NCBI GenBank assembly: GCA_946409515.1
Contig: CAMJWS010000001.1
Location: 189,557 to 253,556 of the forward strand
Reading direction: 5' to 3'
DNA length: 64,000 bases
Source of the DNA: an uncultured Caryophanales bacterium
GTDB taxonomy: Bacteria; Bacillota_I; Bacilli_A; RFN20; CAG-826
The notes under the pieces are model-generated. The model was not told the DNA's origin, made no database searches, and saw nothing but the letters and a program-made list of their open reading frames with translations. Shown here one piece after another: positions 16,209 through 29,164 of the stretch (position 1 is its first letter; every line of letters begins with the position of its first letter). Made by a program: the position numbers and the translations under genes.

Positions 16209-17441
16209 TTACTCTTCATTATTGAGATATTTATATAATTCTTCGCACGCTAAGGACATCTTAGTCACAGAGAACTTCTCACATTTTGGATAGACATAGA
16301 AGGTATCATTTAGTGTATTTAGATCAACACAATCACCAAATTTGCCTAAATATTCATATTCAATATGCACACTATAGTGGTCTTTGGCTAATAAGGTGAC
16401 TTCATAGTCTTCATCTTTATATCGACCTTTTAAAGTAAAGCCGTTCATATCATGCACTAGCGTGCCCATACCTAAATCAATATAGCCTTTAGCGTTCGGT
16501 AAAGCATCCACTCTTACTGGGCATTCGAAGTGATATTTACCTTCTCTAACTTCTTTTCTAACATTACTTCTTTCCCATTCATACCAATCAGGAATGTGTG
16601 GGAATTCAGTCTCTCCTTCTAGAGCTTTTAATACCCCGTGTTCGTCCATTTCGTATGTTTTGCCACAGTGATTACACTTAATTTGAATACCTTCACTACT
16701 CATTTCATATTCAGTGCCACAGTGTGGGCATTGATATAAAACTTTATGTAATCCTTTAGCCCTATCTTTATCGGTGAGAAGAATACCACTATCTCTTAAC
16801 CAAGCATAATCATCATATTCTAAAGCTTTTTGTAGACGTGCATCTAATTCATCCACTGATAGCTTTTCTACTTCTTCTTTAGTAGCGATACATTCTAATG
16901 TGGCTTCTAATCCTTTAATCTTTCTTCTTTTTGGATTATAGAAAGGTTCGACGATATGATCACCATGCGTGGTAAGAGTCACTAATGGAACTTTAAAAGC
17001 TTTTGCTAAAGCAGCATTGCTCTTTGGTACGATTGCTTTAGTGCCACATAATGAATATCTCGCTTCAGGATAGATAACCATAATATCACCATTATTGATA
17101 ACTTTACGGATTTGCCTAAGTAAGTTCACATCATTAGTGAATTTTCTTTTACAGATACCACCGATGGAACGGAGCAACCATTCTCTTTTAATGAAGCCAT
17201 CAATGGCCACGATATAGTTGCAGCGGTTAGGTAAGATAGCTTTTTCAAGCACCATTAAATCGTAATAGGAATTATGATTACCCATTAAGATATAAGGAGG
17301 TTTAATGCCTTCCATATTCACTTTGTGAATAATTTGGCCTTGTTTACGGGTTGTGATACCCGCGATTATTTTCATTAAAAAACGAAGCTTCTGCCTACTA
17401 GGCGGCTTCTTCATATCGAATCTTTCAATATTATCGAGCAT
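16209..17441 (-). CDS. PlsC-type acyltransferase with zinc-ribbon extension (paralog)
   Basis: 410 residues, the same architecture as the protein at 8583-9905. HX4D motif HNSYYD lies at 56-61. The PEGT position reads PEAR at 125-128, so the usual Gly-Thr is changed. The zinc ribbon is CPHC (238-241) and CNHC (256-259), followed by a C-terminal domain of about 150 residues. Acyl transfer to lysophosphatidate or a related acceptor is expected but unproven. A promoter TTGAAA-N17-TAAAAT places the transcript start on the A of the ATG, with no SD. Confidence 0.78.
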   Translation of the reverse strand: MLDNIERFDMKKPPSRQKLRFLMKIIAGITTRKQGQIIHKVNMEGIKPPYILMGNHNSYYDLMVLEKAILPNRCNYIVAIDGFIKREWLLRSIGGICKRKFTNDVNLLRQIRKVINNGDIMVIYPEARYSLCGTKAIVPKSNAALAKAFKVPLVTLTTHGDHIVEPFYNPKRRKIKGLEATLECIATKEEVEKLSVDELDARLQKALEYDDYAWLRDSGILLTDKDRAKGLHKVLYQCPHCGTEYEMSSEGIQIKCNHCGKTYEMDEHGVLKALEGETEFPHIPDWYEWERSNVRKEVREGKYHFECPVRVDALPNAKGYIDLGMGTLVHDMNGFTLKGRYKDEDYEVTLLAKDHYSVHIEYEYLGKFGDCVDLNTLNDTFYVYPKCEKFSVTKMSLACEELYKYLNNEE

Positions 17442-17447
17442 ATCTAT

Positions 17448-17476
17448 ATTTTAGATATAAAAAGACTTTGTTTCAA
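17448..17476 (-). promoter_or_regulatory. Promoter giving a leaderless acyltransferase mRNA
   Basis: TTGAAA (17476-17471), a 17-base spacer and TAAAAT (17453-17448). Six bases later comes the ATG at 17441. The -35 box lies in the terminator hairpin of the upstream gene. Confidence 0.7.
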
Positions 17477-17482
17477 CAAAGC
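17459..17482 (-). terminator. Terminator overlapping the next promoter
   Basis: GCTTTGT / ACAAAGT stem with a short loop, then TCTTTTTATATC on the minus strand. It ends the 17494-18024 gene and physically contains the -35 box of the next. Confidence 0.7.
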
Positions 17483-17493
17483 CCTGTTCATTA

Positions 17494-18024
17494 TTAATCT
17501 AGTTGGTTATCAATAACCTTAATATTCATGATATCAATATAACACTCGTTACCCCTTACTAAGCATTCAAGTGTCATACCAACCTTGAGTTCTTGATATT
17601 TATCTTTTGGTATATGTGTGGAGTATCTTTGATAATTGCCATTATCGTCTTTATAAGAAACTACCATGATGAAATGCCAACCACTTTTAAAATGATGACT
17701 TCTAAGGTCTTCAATGACACATGATGAAGTTCTACCTTCCATAATCACCTTTTGATTTGCATTACCTCTTTTTAACGTAATAGCACCCACCACAATTAGA
17801 GGCACTGAGCACATTGCTAGAAAGAACATGCCAAAGGCAAGAGCGCCTTTCATCATATCCATGCTTTCACTTGGACCAGCGTATGGATCAGGTGGCCAAT
17901 TTGAAGTAGGAGCGTCAAACATTGTCACAATATTATAAATGGCGATGCCTGAAAATAAGGCCGCTAAAAAGGCACCTAAAAGAATAAGAATAATACCACC
18001 AGTTTTGCTTCCATGAGTTTTCAT
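17494..18024 (-). CDS. Two-helix membrane protein, unknown
   Basis: 176 residues: hydrophobic helices near 10-31 and 58-82, then a C-terminal beta-rich part that includes VVSYKDDNGNYQRYSTHIPKDKYQELKVGMTLECLV. This resembles the general plan of DUF3592-type membrane proteins, but the match is weak. The ribosome site is GGAGA. It is flanked by terminators on both sides and so is probably a single-gene unit. Confidence 0.65.
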   Translation of the reverse strand: MKTHGSKTGGIILILLGAFLAALFSGIAIYNIVTMFDAPTSNWPPDPYAGPSESMDMMKGALAFGMFFLAMCSVPLIVVGAITLKRGNANQKVIMEGRTSSCVIEDLRSHHFKSGWHFIMVVSYKDDNGNYQRYSTHIPKDKYQELKVGMTLECLVRGNECYIDIMNIKVIDNQLD

Positions 18025-18060
18025 ATCAAATCTCCAAACTGGCTTAATTGTAACAAAAAA

Positions 18061-18082
18061 AGACCTGAGAGTAACAGGTCTT
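18061..18082. terminator. Intrinsic terminator
   Basis: AGACCTG / CAGGTCT stem with a seven-base loop and T-runs on both strands. It ends the sigma/anti-sigma operon. Confidence 0.85.
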
Positions 18083-18101
18083 TTTGATTGTTGGAATATA
18101 A

Positions 18102-19859
18102 TTATTCGATGAATGGCTCTACTATTGGCGGTACATCAATCGCGGCATCAAATTCAAAACTGTAAATATATAAAGAGAAGTTGTAGTATGAATAGCCACT
18201 TTCACTAAATGAAATTTGATAACGATAGATACCATTTTCCATTGATAAGTATGTCCAACTTGGGGATTCATTTGGCATACGATGAGTATCATATGGAGCA
18301 CATTTAACTTGGTGATCTAAAGATGGAAATTTAGTGTTGCTAGAATCAGATGTTCTGCCTAGTTTAATTTCAATGATGTAAGGAGTATTGCTATTGAAGC
18401 AGTAATATTTGCCCTCGGGTTCGATTGGAGTTTCACCATCGGCCTCAAAAACGCCATTTAATTCAAGACTCGTTATGCTAGATAAACTATGCCAAACAAT
18501 AGTCACCATTGTGTTTCCACTGTAGAGGAAATGGCCATAATCTAATAATTGATCATCATTAGTGAGTCCTGGTTCAAAGAGATTAACAACAAGATGATTA
18601 TCCCTTAAACCTAGATAATAATCATACGCACCAATCTCTGAAAGTGGCTTATGATAGAGATATTTATTACGATGGACATCATAGATATTAAATACACGTT
18701 GTTCTTCTTCTAATGATTCAAAGACTAATTCGCGACGACCATCTAAATTGATTTCAGAAGCAAAAATCTTATTGGCCCCTTTTAATTCAATTAATTCAGT
18801 TTCACCTAAATATAATTTATCTTCTGAGATGATGAATGTGTCTTCAAATTCATCTAAAGTGAAGGCATTAGTTTCTGAAACAGTTTCATCATAAACGAGT
18901 GTGTCAGGTCCACCATAAGAATCAACGATTGCAAAGTTAGGATCTAACTGGAGTCGTTCTTTTAAATCATCTAAATCAAAACTAATTGTTAGAGGATCAA
19001 AGAAAACAGTTCTAGGATCAACATTGAAAGTCTCACCAGCGATGTCAAATGTCTCTAATCCTTCATAATTAATAACATCAGGTGTGTCACGACAATCAAA
19101 TGTTAATGTAAGACGTGTATTGTTCGCAGGGCTTTTTATAACATCAAATCCCTCAATGGTTTTATGAGCAGAGTATTCGAGTTGTCTTTTACTACGCTCT
19201 GAGTCTGTACCAGCGCCATTGGATAAACATGAGTAGAAGTATTCGCCCTTCTTCAAGATGAGCATCTTTTCACCATGGTCCATGATATTGGTTTGAACAG
19301 ATAAACCATATATATGTCCATTTCCAATTCTTTGTTCTAAAAATTCATTATCGACACTATCAAATTCAAAGAATAAGAATTCTGAGAAAACGAATTGTTC
19401 TGTATATGGAATTGGATAATGTGTTCTTCCATATTCGTCTTCATATGCTTCGCCTCGTGGATGTTCGGTTTCTTCTTGGGTTATCTCTTGGCCTTTAAGC
19501 ATTAATTTATTATGAGGACGGAGTCCTTTATTAGTAGAAGAGGTATTTTCTTGGTTATAAGCAAAATATGAATAATAAGCCACTTCGTTAAAATTATTAA
19601 AAGTCGGTTTATAATCTCCAAAGTTATAACTATATTTAGGCTTAGCCGAACTGCTGCTTGTAGATGTGCCTTTCAAAATAGTTGGAATCAAGATAGCGGT
19701 TACCACTAAAGCGGCAGCACCAAGAGGTGCGAAACATAATGGTAAATATCTTTTCTTTTTAGCTTTCAGTTGAATGCTATCTAAAGAACTGATTTCTGGT
19801 AATGATGATTCGATGAGCTCTATGCTGTTCTTTTTGATGTCTTTTTCAATTCTTTTCAT
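18102..19859 (-). CDS. Putative membrane anti-sigma factor with large outer domain
   Basis: 585 residues. A short cytoplasmic N-terminus (about 35 residues) precedes a single membrane helix (about 38-62), then a Ser/Thr linker and roughly 500 residues of acidic, Tyr- and Asp-rich outer domain of unknown fold. The start overlaps the ECF sigma gene by 14 bases, which is the classic coupling of sigma and anti-sigma. I see no zinc-binding HXXXCXXC motif, so the anti-sigma role rests on context. The outer domain would then be the sensor. Confidence 0.6.
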   Translation of the reverse strand: MKRIEKDIKKNSIELIESSLPEISSLDSIQLKAKKKRYLPLCFAPLGAAALVVTAILIPTILKGTSTSSSSAKPKYSYNFGDYKPTFNNFNEVAYYSYFAYNQENTSSTNKGLRPHNKLMLKGQEITQEETEHPRGEAYEDEYGRTHYPIPYTEQFVFSEFLFFEFDSVDNEFLEQRIGNGHIYGLSVQTNIMDHGEKMLILKKGEYFYSCLSNGAGTDSERSKRQLEYSAHKTIEGFDVIKSPANNTRLTLTFDCRDTPDVINYEGLETFDIAGETFNVDPRTVFFDPLTISFDLDDLKERLQLDPNFAIVDSYGGPDTLVYDETVSETNAFTLDEFEDTFIISEDKLYLGETELIELKGANKIFASEINLDGRRELVFESLEEEQRVFNIYDVHRNKYLYHKPLSEIGAYDYYLGLRDNHLVVNLFEPGLTNDDQLLDYGHFLYSGNTMVTIVWHSLSSITSLELNGVFEADGETPIEPEGKYYCFNSNTPYIIEIKLGRTSDSSNTKFPSLDHQVKCAPYDTHRMPNESPSWTYLSMENGIYRYQISFSESGYSYYNFSLYIYSFEFDAAIDVPPIVEPFIE

Positions 19860-20370
19860 CTTTATAGACTCCTTTGATCTTTTTGATCGCTTGAACGTAA
19901 CGGAATTTAACTGTAGCGGTTGGTATGCCCACTAGTTCACTAACTTCTTGCCAAGAAAGGCCGAAAGTTAAGCGATAACCAATAATCTTCTTTTCTTCTT
20001 TAGTTAAGTCATAAGGAAGGAAGTAATCTAATTGGCTTTCTTCATTAGCCGCACACATATCTTCTAATAAATCACTATTTAATTCGCGTGAGCGCTTCTT
20101 AGCGTAATCAATAGCTTCGTTTTTTGCCATCGCGCATAAATAGGAATGTAAGGAAGATGGGTCGTTAACTTCATTTCTTTTGGATAGTATTTTCAAAAAT
20201 ACATTTTGGTAGACATCATCACAATCTTCTTTTTGGTTTAAATAGGTTGCGATAATGAAGTAAAGAAGCGATCGATAATTCTTATAGACGATAGCGGTTG
20301 CCTCTTCATCACCCTCTAGAAATAATTTAGCGGTCTTGTTGGTCACGTTCATTTTGAAAGCAGCTTTCAT
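19846..20370 (-). CDS. ECF-type RNA polymerase sigma factor
   Basis: 174 residues. Region 2 is seen in LYFIIATYLNQKEDCDDVYQNVFLKILSKRN and SYLCAMAKNEAIDYAKKRSRE. Region 4 is seen in KKIIGYRLTFGLSWQEVSELVGIPTATVKFRYVQAIKKIKG, with the helix-turn-helix near the end. The size and lack of regions 1 and 3 fit ECF factors. No SD precedes ATG 20370; a second Met at residue 7 could be the start. Target promoters are unknown. Confidence 0.85.
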   Translation of the reverse strand: MKAAFKMNVTNKTAKLFLEGDEEATAIVYKNYRSLLYFIIATYLNQKEDCDDVYQNVFLKILSKRNEVNDPSSLHSYLCAMAKNEAIDYAKKRSRELNSDLLEDMCAANEESQLDYFLPYDLTKEEKKIIGYRLTFGLSWQEVSELVGIPTATVKFRYVQAIKKIKGVYKDEKN

Positions 20371-20429
20371 AAGTTAAGACGATTAGAAAAAGGAAAATGA
20401 ATAAAAATATTTTCTTATAACAATTATAA

Positions 20430-20455
20430 TAAAAAATCCTGAGAATTACTCAGGA
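20430..20455 (-). terminator. Terminator after the tRNA pair
   Basis: TCCTGAG / CTCAGGA with a five-base loop, and TTTTTTATT following on the minus strand. Confidence 0.85.
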
Positions 20456-20469
20456 CTATTTTACTGTTT

Positions 20470-20545
20470 TGGTGGATCCGACGAGGATCGAACTCGCTAC
20501 CTCCTCCATGCCATGGAGGCGCTCTCCCAGGTGAGCTACGGACCC
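20470..20545 (-). tRNA. tRNA-Ala (anticodon GGC)
   Basis: The minus strand folds with acceptor GGGTCCG/CGGATCC, which includes the G3-U70 pair that marks alanine. D stem is GCTC/GAGC, anticodon stem CCTCC/GGAGG with loop ATGGCAT, and T arm GCGAG/CTCGT with TTCGATC. CCA is encoded. Confidence 0.95.
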
Positions 20546-20642
20546 ACAGTGCGATATTTATTATACATTAATTCATTTGTTAGACAACAATTAATTGATA
20601 TTTTTGCAAAAAGAAAAGGTGATAACCACCTTTCTTATATAT

Positions 20643-20719
20643 TGGCGCGCTTGAGACGATTTGAACGCCCGACTTCTTCCTTAGGAGGGAAGCGCTCTAT
20701 CCAGCTGAGCTACAAGCGC
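20643..20719 (-). tRNA. tRNA-Arg (anticodon CCU)
   Basis: Acceptor GCGCTTG/CAAGCGC, D stem GCTC/GAGC, anticodon stem CTTCC/GGAAG with loop CTCCTAA, T arm GGGCG/CGTCT (two G-U pairs) with TTCAAAT, and an encoded CCA end. It sits just downstream of galE. Confidence 0.95.
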
Positions 20720-20731
20720 GTGACAAATAAA

Positions 20732-21748
20732 TTATTTGTCGTAGCCGTTTGGGTTCTTGGACTGCCATCTCCAGGAATCACGGCAAGCATCTTCAATATT
20801 AAGTTTTGTCTTAAATCCCATTTCTTTATAGGCTTTAGAAACTTCAGCGTAGTTTTCATCAACATCACCAGGACGTCTTGGGCAGATAACATATGGAAGT
20901 TTCATATTATTAGCCTTTTCGAAAGCGTGAACTAATTCAAGAACGGATGTGCCTTTACCTGTACCTAAGTTATAAATAACTAAGCCTGGTTTTTCTTCTA
21001 ATTTCTTTAAGGCGCATAAGTGACCATGGGCTAAGTCAACGACATGGATATAGTCTCTAACACCAGTACCATCAACAGTTTTATAGTCATCGCCGTATAC
21101 ATTGAGATGAGGACGTTTACCAACGGCTACTTGAGTGATGTATGGCATTAAGTTATTTGGGATGCCGTTTGGATCTTCACCAATTAAGCCACTTTCATGA
21201 GCGCCGATTGGGTTAAAGTATCTTAAGATAGCAATATTGGCCTCTTTATGTTCTTTTGCATAATCCTTTAAAAGGTATTCAATATCTAATTTAGTTTGAC
21301 CATATGGGTTAGTGCAACCACCGATTTTATCGCTTTCTTTAAGTGGGACGTGATCTGGAACACCATAGACAGTAGCGCTGCTAGAGAAGACAATATTTGT
21401 GACATTGAATTCGTCCATAAGTCTTAATAAGACCTTACTACTACCAATGTTGTTATCGATATATAATTGTGGCTTTGCAACAGATTCCGCGACGCTCTTT
21501 AAGCCAGCGAAGTGGATGATATCTGTAATCTTTTCTTTTTGGAAAACTTTTTTTAATTTTGCATAGTCAGTACAATCGACTTCATAGAATCTTGGTTTCT
21601 TACCAGTGATTTTAAAGATACGATTTAAAACTTCTGGTTTGCTATTAACATAGTTATCAACGATAACGACATCATAGTTATTATTCAATAATTCCACGAC
21701 TGTGTGGGAACCAATATAACCTGTACCACCTGTGACTAAAACTGCCAT
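20732..21748 (-). CDS. galE: UDP-glucose 4-epimerase
   Basis: 338 residues, the normal GalE length. This NAD-dependent enzyme interconverts UDP-glucose and UDP-galactose and feeds surface glycan synthesis. The nucleotide-binding GGTGYIGSHT lies at the N-terminus. The catalytic SSSATVYG and YGQTK (Tyr-x3-Lys) and the ILRYFNPIGAHESGLIGEDP block are intact. The ribosome site GGAGG is strong. It follows gatB by one base and so belongs at the end of the pcrA-ligA-gatCAB transcript. Confidence 0.95.
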   Translation of the reverse strand: MAVLVTGGTGYIGSHTVVELLNNNYDVVIVDNYVNSKPEVLNRIFKITGKKPRFYEVDCTDYAKLKKVFQKEKITDIIHFAGLKSVAESVAKPQLYIDNNIGSSKVLLRLMDEFNVTNIVFSSSATVYGVPDHVPLKESDKIGGCTNPYGQTKLDIEYLLKDYAKEHKEANIAILRYFNPIGAHESGLIGEDPNGIPNNLMPYITQVAVGKRPHLNVYGDDYKTVDGTGVRDYIHVVDLAHGHLCALKKLEEKPGLVIYNLGTGKGTSVLELVHAFEKANNMKLPYVICPRRPGDVDENYAEVSKAYKEMGFKTKLNIEDACRDSWRWQSKNPNGYDK

Positions 21749-21749
21749 A

Positions 21750-23144
21750 TTATTTTTCCTCCAATTTCATTAAGAGCATATCTTTGATTTTAAGTGAATC
21801 AACTTTGTTTTTAGTTTCTTTATAGATTTGACCCAGTAAATAATTTAAGGCCTTATCCTTACCGGCTCTATAATCTTGAACCGCAGTATTATATTCTACC
21901 AGTATTTCATCAATGATTGATGATAATTCTTTATTATCTAAATTATTTGAGAAGCCGTTTTCCTCTAATAAGCTATCTAAAGAGGCTTTACCTTCTAGTA
22001 ATTGTTTATAAAGAATTGAGGCTTGTTTATAAGTAATTTCTTCTTCATCGTAGATTCTTAATAAAGATAATAAATCATCTTCAATTTCTAATAGTTTTCC
22101 ACTACCATGTCGCTTAATTTCATTTCTCACACGTGTTAAGACAAAGTTACTAACCTTAAGCGTAGCGAGGCTTTCATCCTGTAAGATAGAGAATAATCTA
22201 AATAGATATGGATCGTTATTAATCTCATCGATTGTTTCTGGTAAAAGGAAATCTATTTTAACTTTCTTAGCGGCTTTATAATTTAAAGCTTCATCGATAA
22301 GTTCTTGGCTAATTCTAATAGGCGCGATATTCCCATCAGCGAAATAGTTATAATCAATCTTTGTGTTCTTTTTACGCATGAAGACTGTTTCATTTTTGGT
22401 TTCATCATATCTTCTTGTTTCTGGTTTAACTGACTTACCACTACTAACGATTTCTTTTTGACGTTTGATTTCACTAGTGATAGCTTTCTCAACATTCTTA
22501 AAGCCGTTAAGGTTCTTTAGTTCAACGATTTCACCGTTAACACCATCTACTTTTAGTGAGACATTAACGTCCACTCGCATAGAACCTTCTTGTAAACGAC
22601 CATTGCTAACGCCTAAAGAGACCGCAATATCCCTAATATCTTCTAGGAAGATTCTTGCTTCTTTACCGTTTCTAATATCTGGATCAGTAACTATTTCAAT
22701 TAAGCCCATACCCGCTCTATTAAAATCCAATAATGTTTTATCCTTAGCGTGTATTTGTTTCGCGGAGTCTTCTTCAATATGTAAATGGTTGATACGAATA
22801 ATCTTAATACTGTCATTTACGTTAATTGCGAGATGGCCGTTTCTACCAATCGGATGGAAGAACTGTGTTAGTTGATAGCCTTTGGCTAAATCACTATAGA
22901 AATAGTTCTTTCTATCAAATCTAATTAATCTATCTAATTCCATATGAAGAGCGTTTACCATTCTTATCGCAGAAACAACACACTTCTTATTAAGAATAGG
23001 CATTGCACCAGGGAAAGCCATATCAATAAGACCAACATTGCTATTAGGGGCTTTACCAAATGTTGTAGGGGCACCACTAAAGAGCTTAGATTCACTAAGT
23101 AACTGTAAATGTATTTCAAGTCCAATAATTGCTTCGTACTTCAT
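21750..23144 (-). CDS. gatB: Asp/Glu-tRNA amidotransferase subunit B
   Basis: 464 residues. GatB binds the mischarged tRNA, phosphorylates the Glu (or Asp) and receives ammonia from GatA. The family start YEAIIGLEIHLQL is present, with KNYFYSDLAKGYQLTQF and RVDVNVS in the kinase core. A helical and YqeY-type tail domain lies at the C-terminus (YLLGQIYKETKNKVD). It starts one base after gatA ends. asnS is in this window, so Gln-tRNA formation is probably the main task. Confidence 0.95.
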   Translation of the reverse strand: MKYEAIIGLEIHLQLLSESKLFSGAPTTFGKAPNSNVGLIDMAFPGAMPILNKKCVVSAIRMVNALHMELDRLIRFDRKNYFYSDLAKGYQLTQFFHPIGRNGHLAINVNDSIKIIRINHLHIEEDSAKQIHAKDKTLLDFNRAGMGLIEIVTDPDIRNGKEARIFLEDIRDIAVSLGVSNGRLQEGSMRVDVNVSLKVDGVNGEIVELKNLNGFKNVEKAITSEIKRQKEIVSSGKSVKPETRRYDETKNETVFMRKKNTKIDYNYFADGNIAPIRISQELIDEALNYKAAKKVKIDFLLPETIDEINNDPYLFRLFSILQDESLATLKVSNFVLTRVRNEIKRHGSGKLLEIEDDLLSLLRIYDEEEITYKQASILYKQLLEGKASLDSLLEENGFSNNLDNKELSSIIDEILVEYNTAVQDYRAGKDKALNYLLGQIYKETKNKVDSLKIKDMLLMKLEEK

Positions 23145-23145
23145 A

Positions 23146-24606
23146 CTACTTTTTAGTGAGGTCCTTTAAGCCTGTAATATCTTCCACTCTTTGAGCGATA
23201 TTTAATAATTTAGATTCAGTAAAATGATGTGAGGTGATATTAACACCAAATGGCATATTATCTTCAAAGCCTAATGGCAAAGTAATGGATGGATAACCGC
23301 CTAAATTAGCAAATGCTAAATAGTTATCAGAAACTGAAGCATCCTTATTAAATGATTTCTTAGGGGTATCATCGCCAAATAAAGGAGCAACGGTTGGAGA
23401 GGCAGGTAAAATAACTGCATCATTACTTTCTAAGACTTTGTTAAATGTCTCCACAATCATTCTTCTGCAGCGGAGTGCTCTTAAATATATTTCTTCTTGG
23501 TTTTCTTCTAATAAAGAAATAGAACCAATCACAAATCTTCTTCTAATGCGATCAGAGAAGCCTTCTGTTCTGACTTTGAAGAGCATTTCTTCATATGTAT
23601 CAGCATCTTTATATGTGCCAAATTTAATACCATCCAGATTAGCGTTACTACTCGTAGCCTCTGCACTTGAAAGAATATAATACGCTGAATAAATCGCGCT
23701 CACTAAAGGTAAACCGATGGAGACGGTATTGATTTTATGGCCTTTTTGCTTCAACTCTGAAATTAATGAATCAAAGGCTCTTTTAATTGTGGCATCTTTT
23801 AAATCATCATAGATTTCTTTAATAACTGCGAAGGTATATGGTTGGCTATTATCTTTAATCTCAGAAACATAATCTTCCATCGGCAAAGATGATGAAGTTG
23901 TATCTTTATCGTCATGGCCCCCTAAAACATTAAGAAGCAAAGCACTATCTTTGACGTTTTTAGTGAAATAAGCTACATGGTCTAAGGAAGCTGCAAAGGT
24001 AAATAAACCAAATCTAGAAATCTTACCCCATGTTGGCTTAAATCCCACGAGAGCGCTATAGGAAGCAGGCTTACGCACACTATCACCGGTATCTGAACCA
24101 ATAGCGAAAGGAACTATGCCAGCGGCACATGCCGCAGCACTGCCACAAGAAGAACCACCAATCATTCTGGTTTTGCTTTCATCCCAAGGATTATAGGTTT
24201 TACCAAGATGACCACTACTACCTGTTCCACCCATTGCTAATTCATCTAATGTGGTTTTAGCAATTGGGATAGCTTTTTTATTTAATAGTCTTGCATATAC
24301 TTCAGCATCAAATGGTGGGCGATAGCCTTCTAATAATTTAGAAGAACCCGTTGTGGGAATATCTTTCGTGGAGAAATTATCTTTAATCGCAAAAGGAATA
24401 CCCCATAAAGGATTATCGACTTCTACTTCTTGTTTAGATAATTCTTCCGCCAGTTTAAGAGCTTCTTTTTCATAAACATATTCAAAGGCATTATTAGTGT
24501 CCTTTTTAATCTTTTCTAAGGCTTCTTTAACTAAATCTAAAGGGGTGACTTTTTTATTTACTAAAGCCTCGTGGATTTCATAGATGTTTTTAGATAAATA
24601 GTCCAT
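23146..24606 (-). CDS. gatA: Asp/Glu-tRNA amidotransferase subunit A
   Basis: 486 residues of the amidase-signature family, releasing ammonia from glutamine. The catalytic Ser-cisSer-Lys set is visible: Lys in PFAIKDNFS, the cis-Ser in GGSSCGSAAA and the nucleophile Ser in SDTGDSVRKPAS. Two glycines of the usual GGSSGGS and SDTGGS motifs are replaced, by Cys and Asp. Mollicute GatA carries a similar Gly-to-Asp change. The start overlaps the stop of gatC. Confidence 0.95.
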   Translation of the reverse strand: MDYLSKNIYEIHEALVNKKVTPLDLVKEALEKIKKDTNNAFEYVYEKEALKLAEELSKQEVEVDNPLWGIPFAIKDNFSTKDIPTTGSSKLLEGYRPPFDAEVYARLLNKKAIPIAKTTLDELAMGGTGSSGHLGKTYNPWDESKTRMIGGSSCGSAAACAAGIVPFAIGSDTGDSVRKPASYSALVGFKPTWGKISRFGLFTFAASLDHVAYFTKNVKDSALLLNVLGGHDDKDTTSSSLPMEDYVSEIKDNSQPYTFAVIKEIYDDLKDATIKRAFDSLISELKQKGHKINTVSIGLPLVSAIYSAYYILSSAEATSSNANLDGIKFGTYKDADTYEEMLFKVRTEGFSDRIRRRFVIGSISLLEENQEEIYLRALRCRRMIVETFNKVLESNDAVILPASPTVAPLFGDDTPKKSFNKDASVSDNYLAFANLGGYPSITLPLGFEDNMPFGVNITSHHFTESKLLNIAQRVEDITGLKDLTKK

Positions 24607-24902
24607 TATCTAACCACCTTCGGAATGACAATTTGCCCATCTTCCACTTTCGAAGCATTCTTTAAAGCCTCTTCTTGGCTTAAGCAAGAGGCGACCACAT
24701 CTTCCCTTAAATAGTCAGTCACAAGCTCATAAGGAAAGACCATGGGTTTAACATGGTCAATATTAGGAATGCTTTTCATTTGTTCAATCGCTTCTAACAA
24801 GTCAGCGTATTCTTCAGTAAGAACTTCAAGTTCCACTTCATCGATATCAAACATCAAATTATGCGCTGCTTCTAGAAGCGTCTTTTGACTGACTATCTTC
24901 AT
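24606..24902 (-). CDS. gatC: Asp/Glu-tRNA amidotransferase subunit C
   Basis: 98 residues, the usual GatC length: a helical first half (LLEAAHNLMFDIDEVELEVLTEEYADLLEAIEQM) and a C-terminal stretch that wraps GatA (VFPYELVTDYLREDVV). No clear SD. It lies directly after ligA and overlaps the gatA start by one base. Confidence 0.9.
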   Translation of the reverse strand: MKIVSQKTLLEAAHNLMFDIDEVELEVLTEEYADLLEAIEQMKSIPNIDHVKPMVFPYELVTDYLREDVVASCLSQEEALKNASKVEDGQIVIPKVVR

Positions 24903-24903
24903 A

Positions 24904-29112
<4,209 letters not shown>

Positions 29113-29114
<2 letters not shown>

Positions 29115-29132
29115 ATATTGTTAACAATATAT
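29113..29132. promoter_or_regulatory. Perfect palindrome over the pcrA start
   Basis: A 20-base perfect palindrome (ATATATTGTT and its mirror) runs into the ATG of pcrA. On the minus strand TTGCAT, 17 bases and TAATAT form a promoter whose -10 box lies at the palindrome's upstream edge. It could be an operator for the run of repair and tRNA genes. The binding protein is unknown. Confidence 0.5.
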
Positions 29133-29164
29133 TACAAAGAAAAATGCCCACATGCAATAAAGAG

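Noticed and set aside
20513-20935. Plus-strand frame of 140 codons
   Set aside because: It runs through both tRNA genes and the end of galE and has no SD or protein-like pattern.
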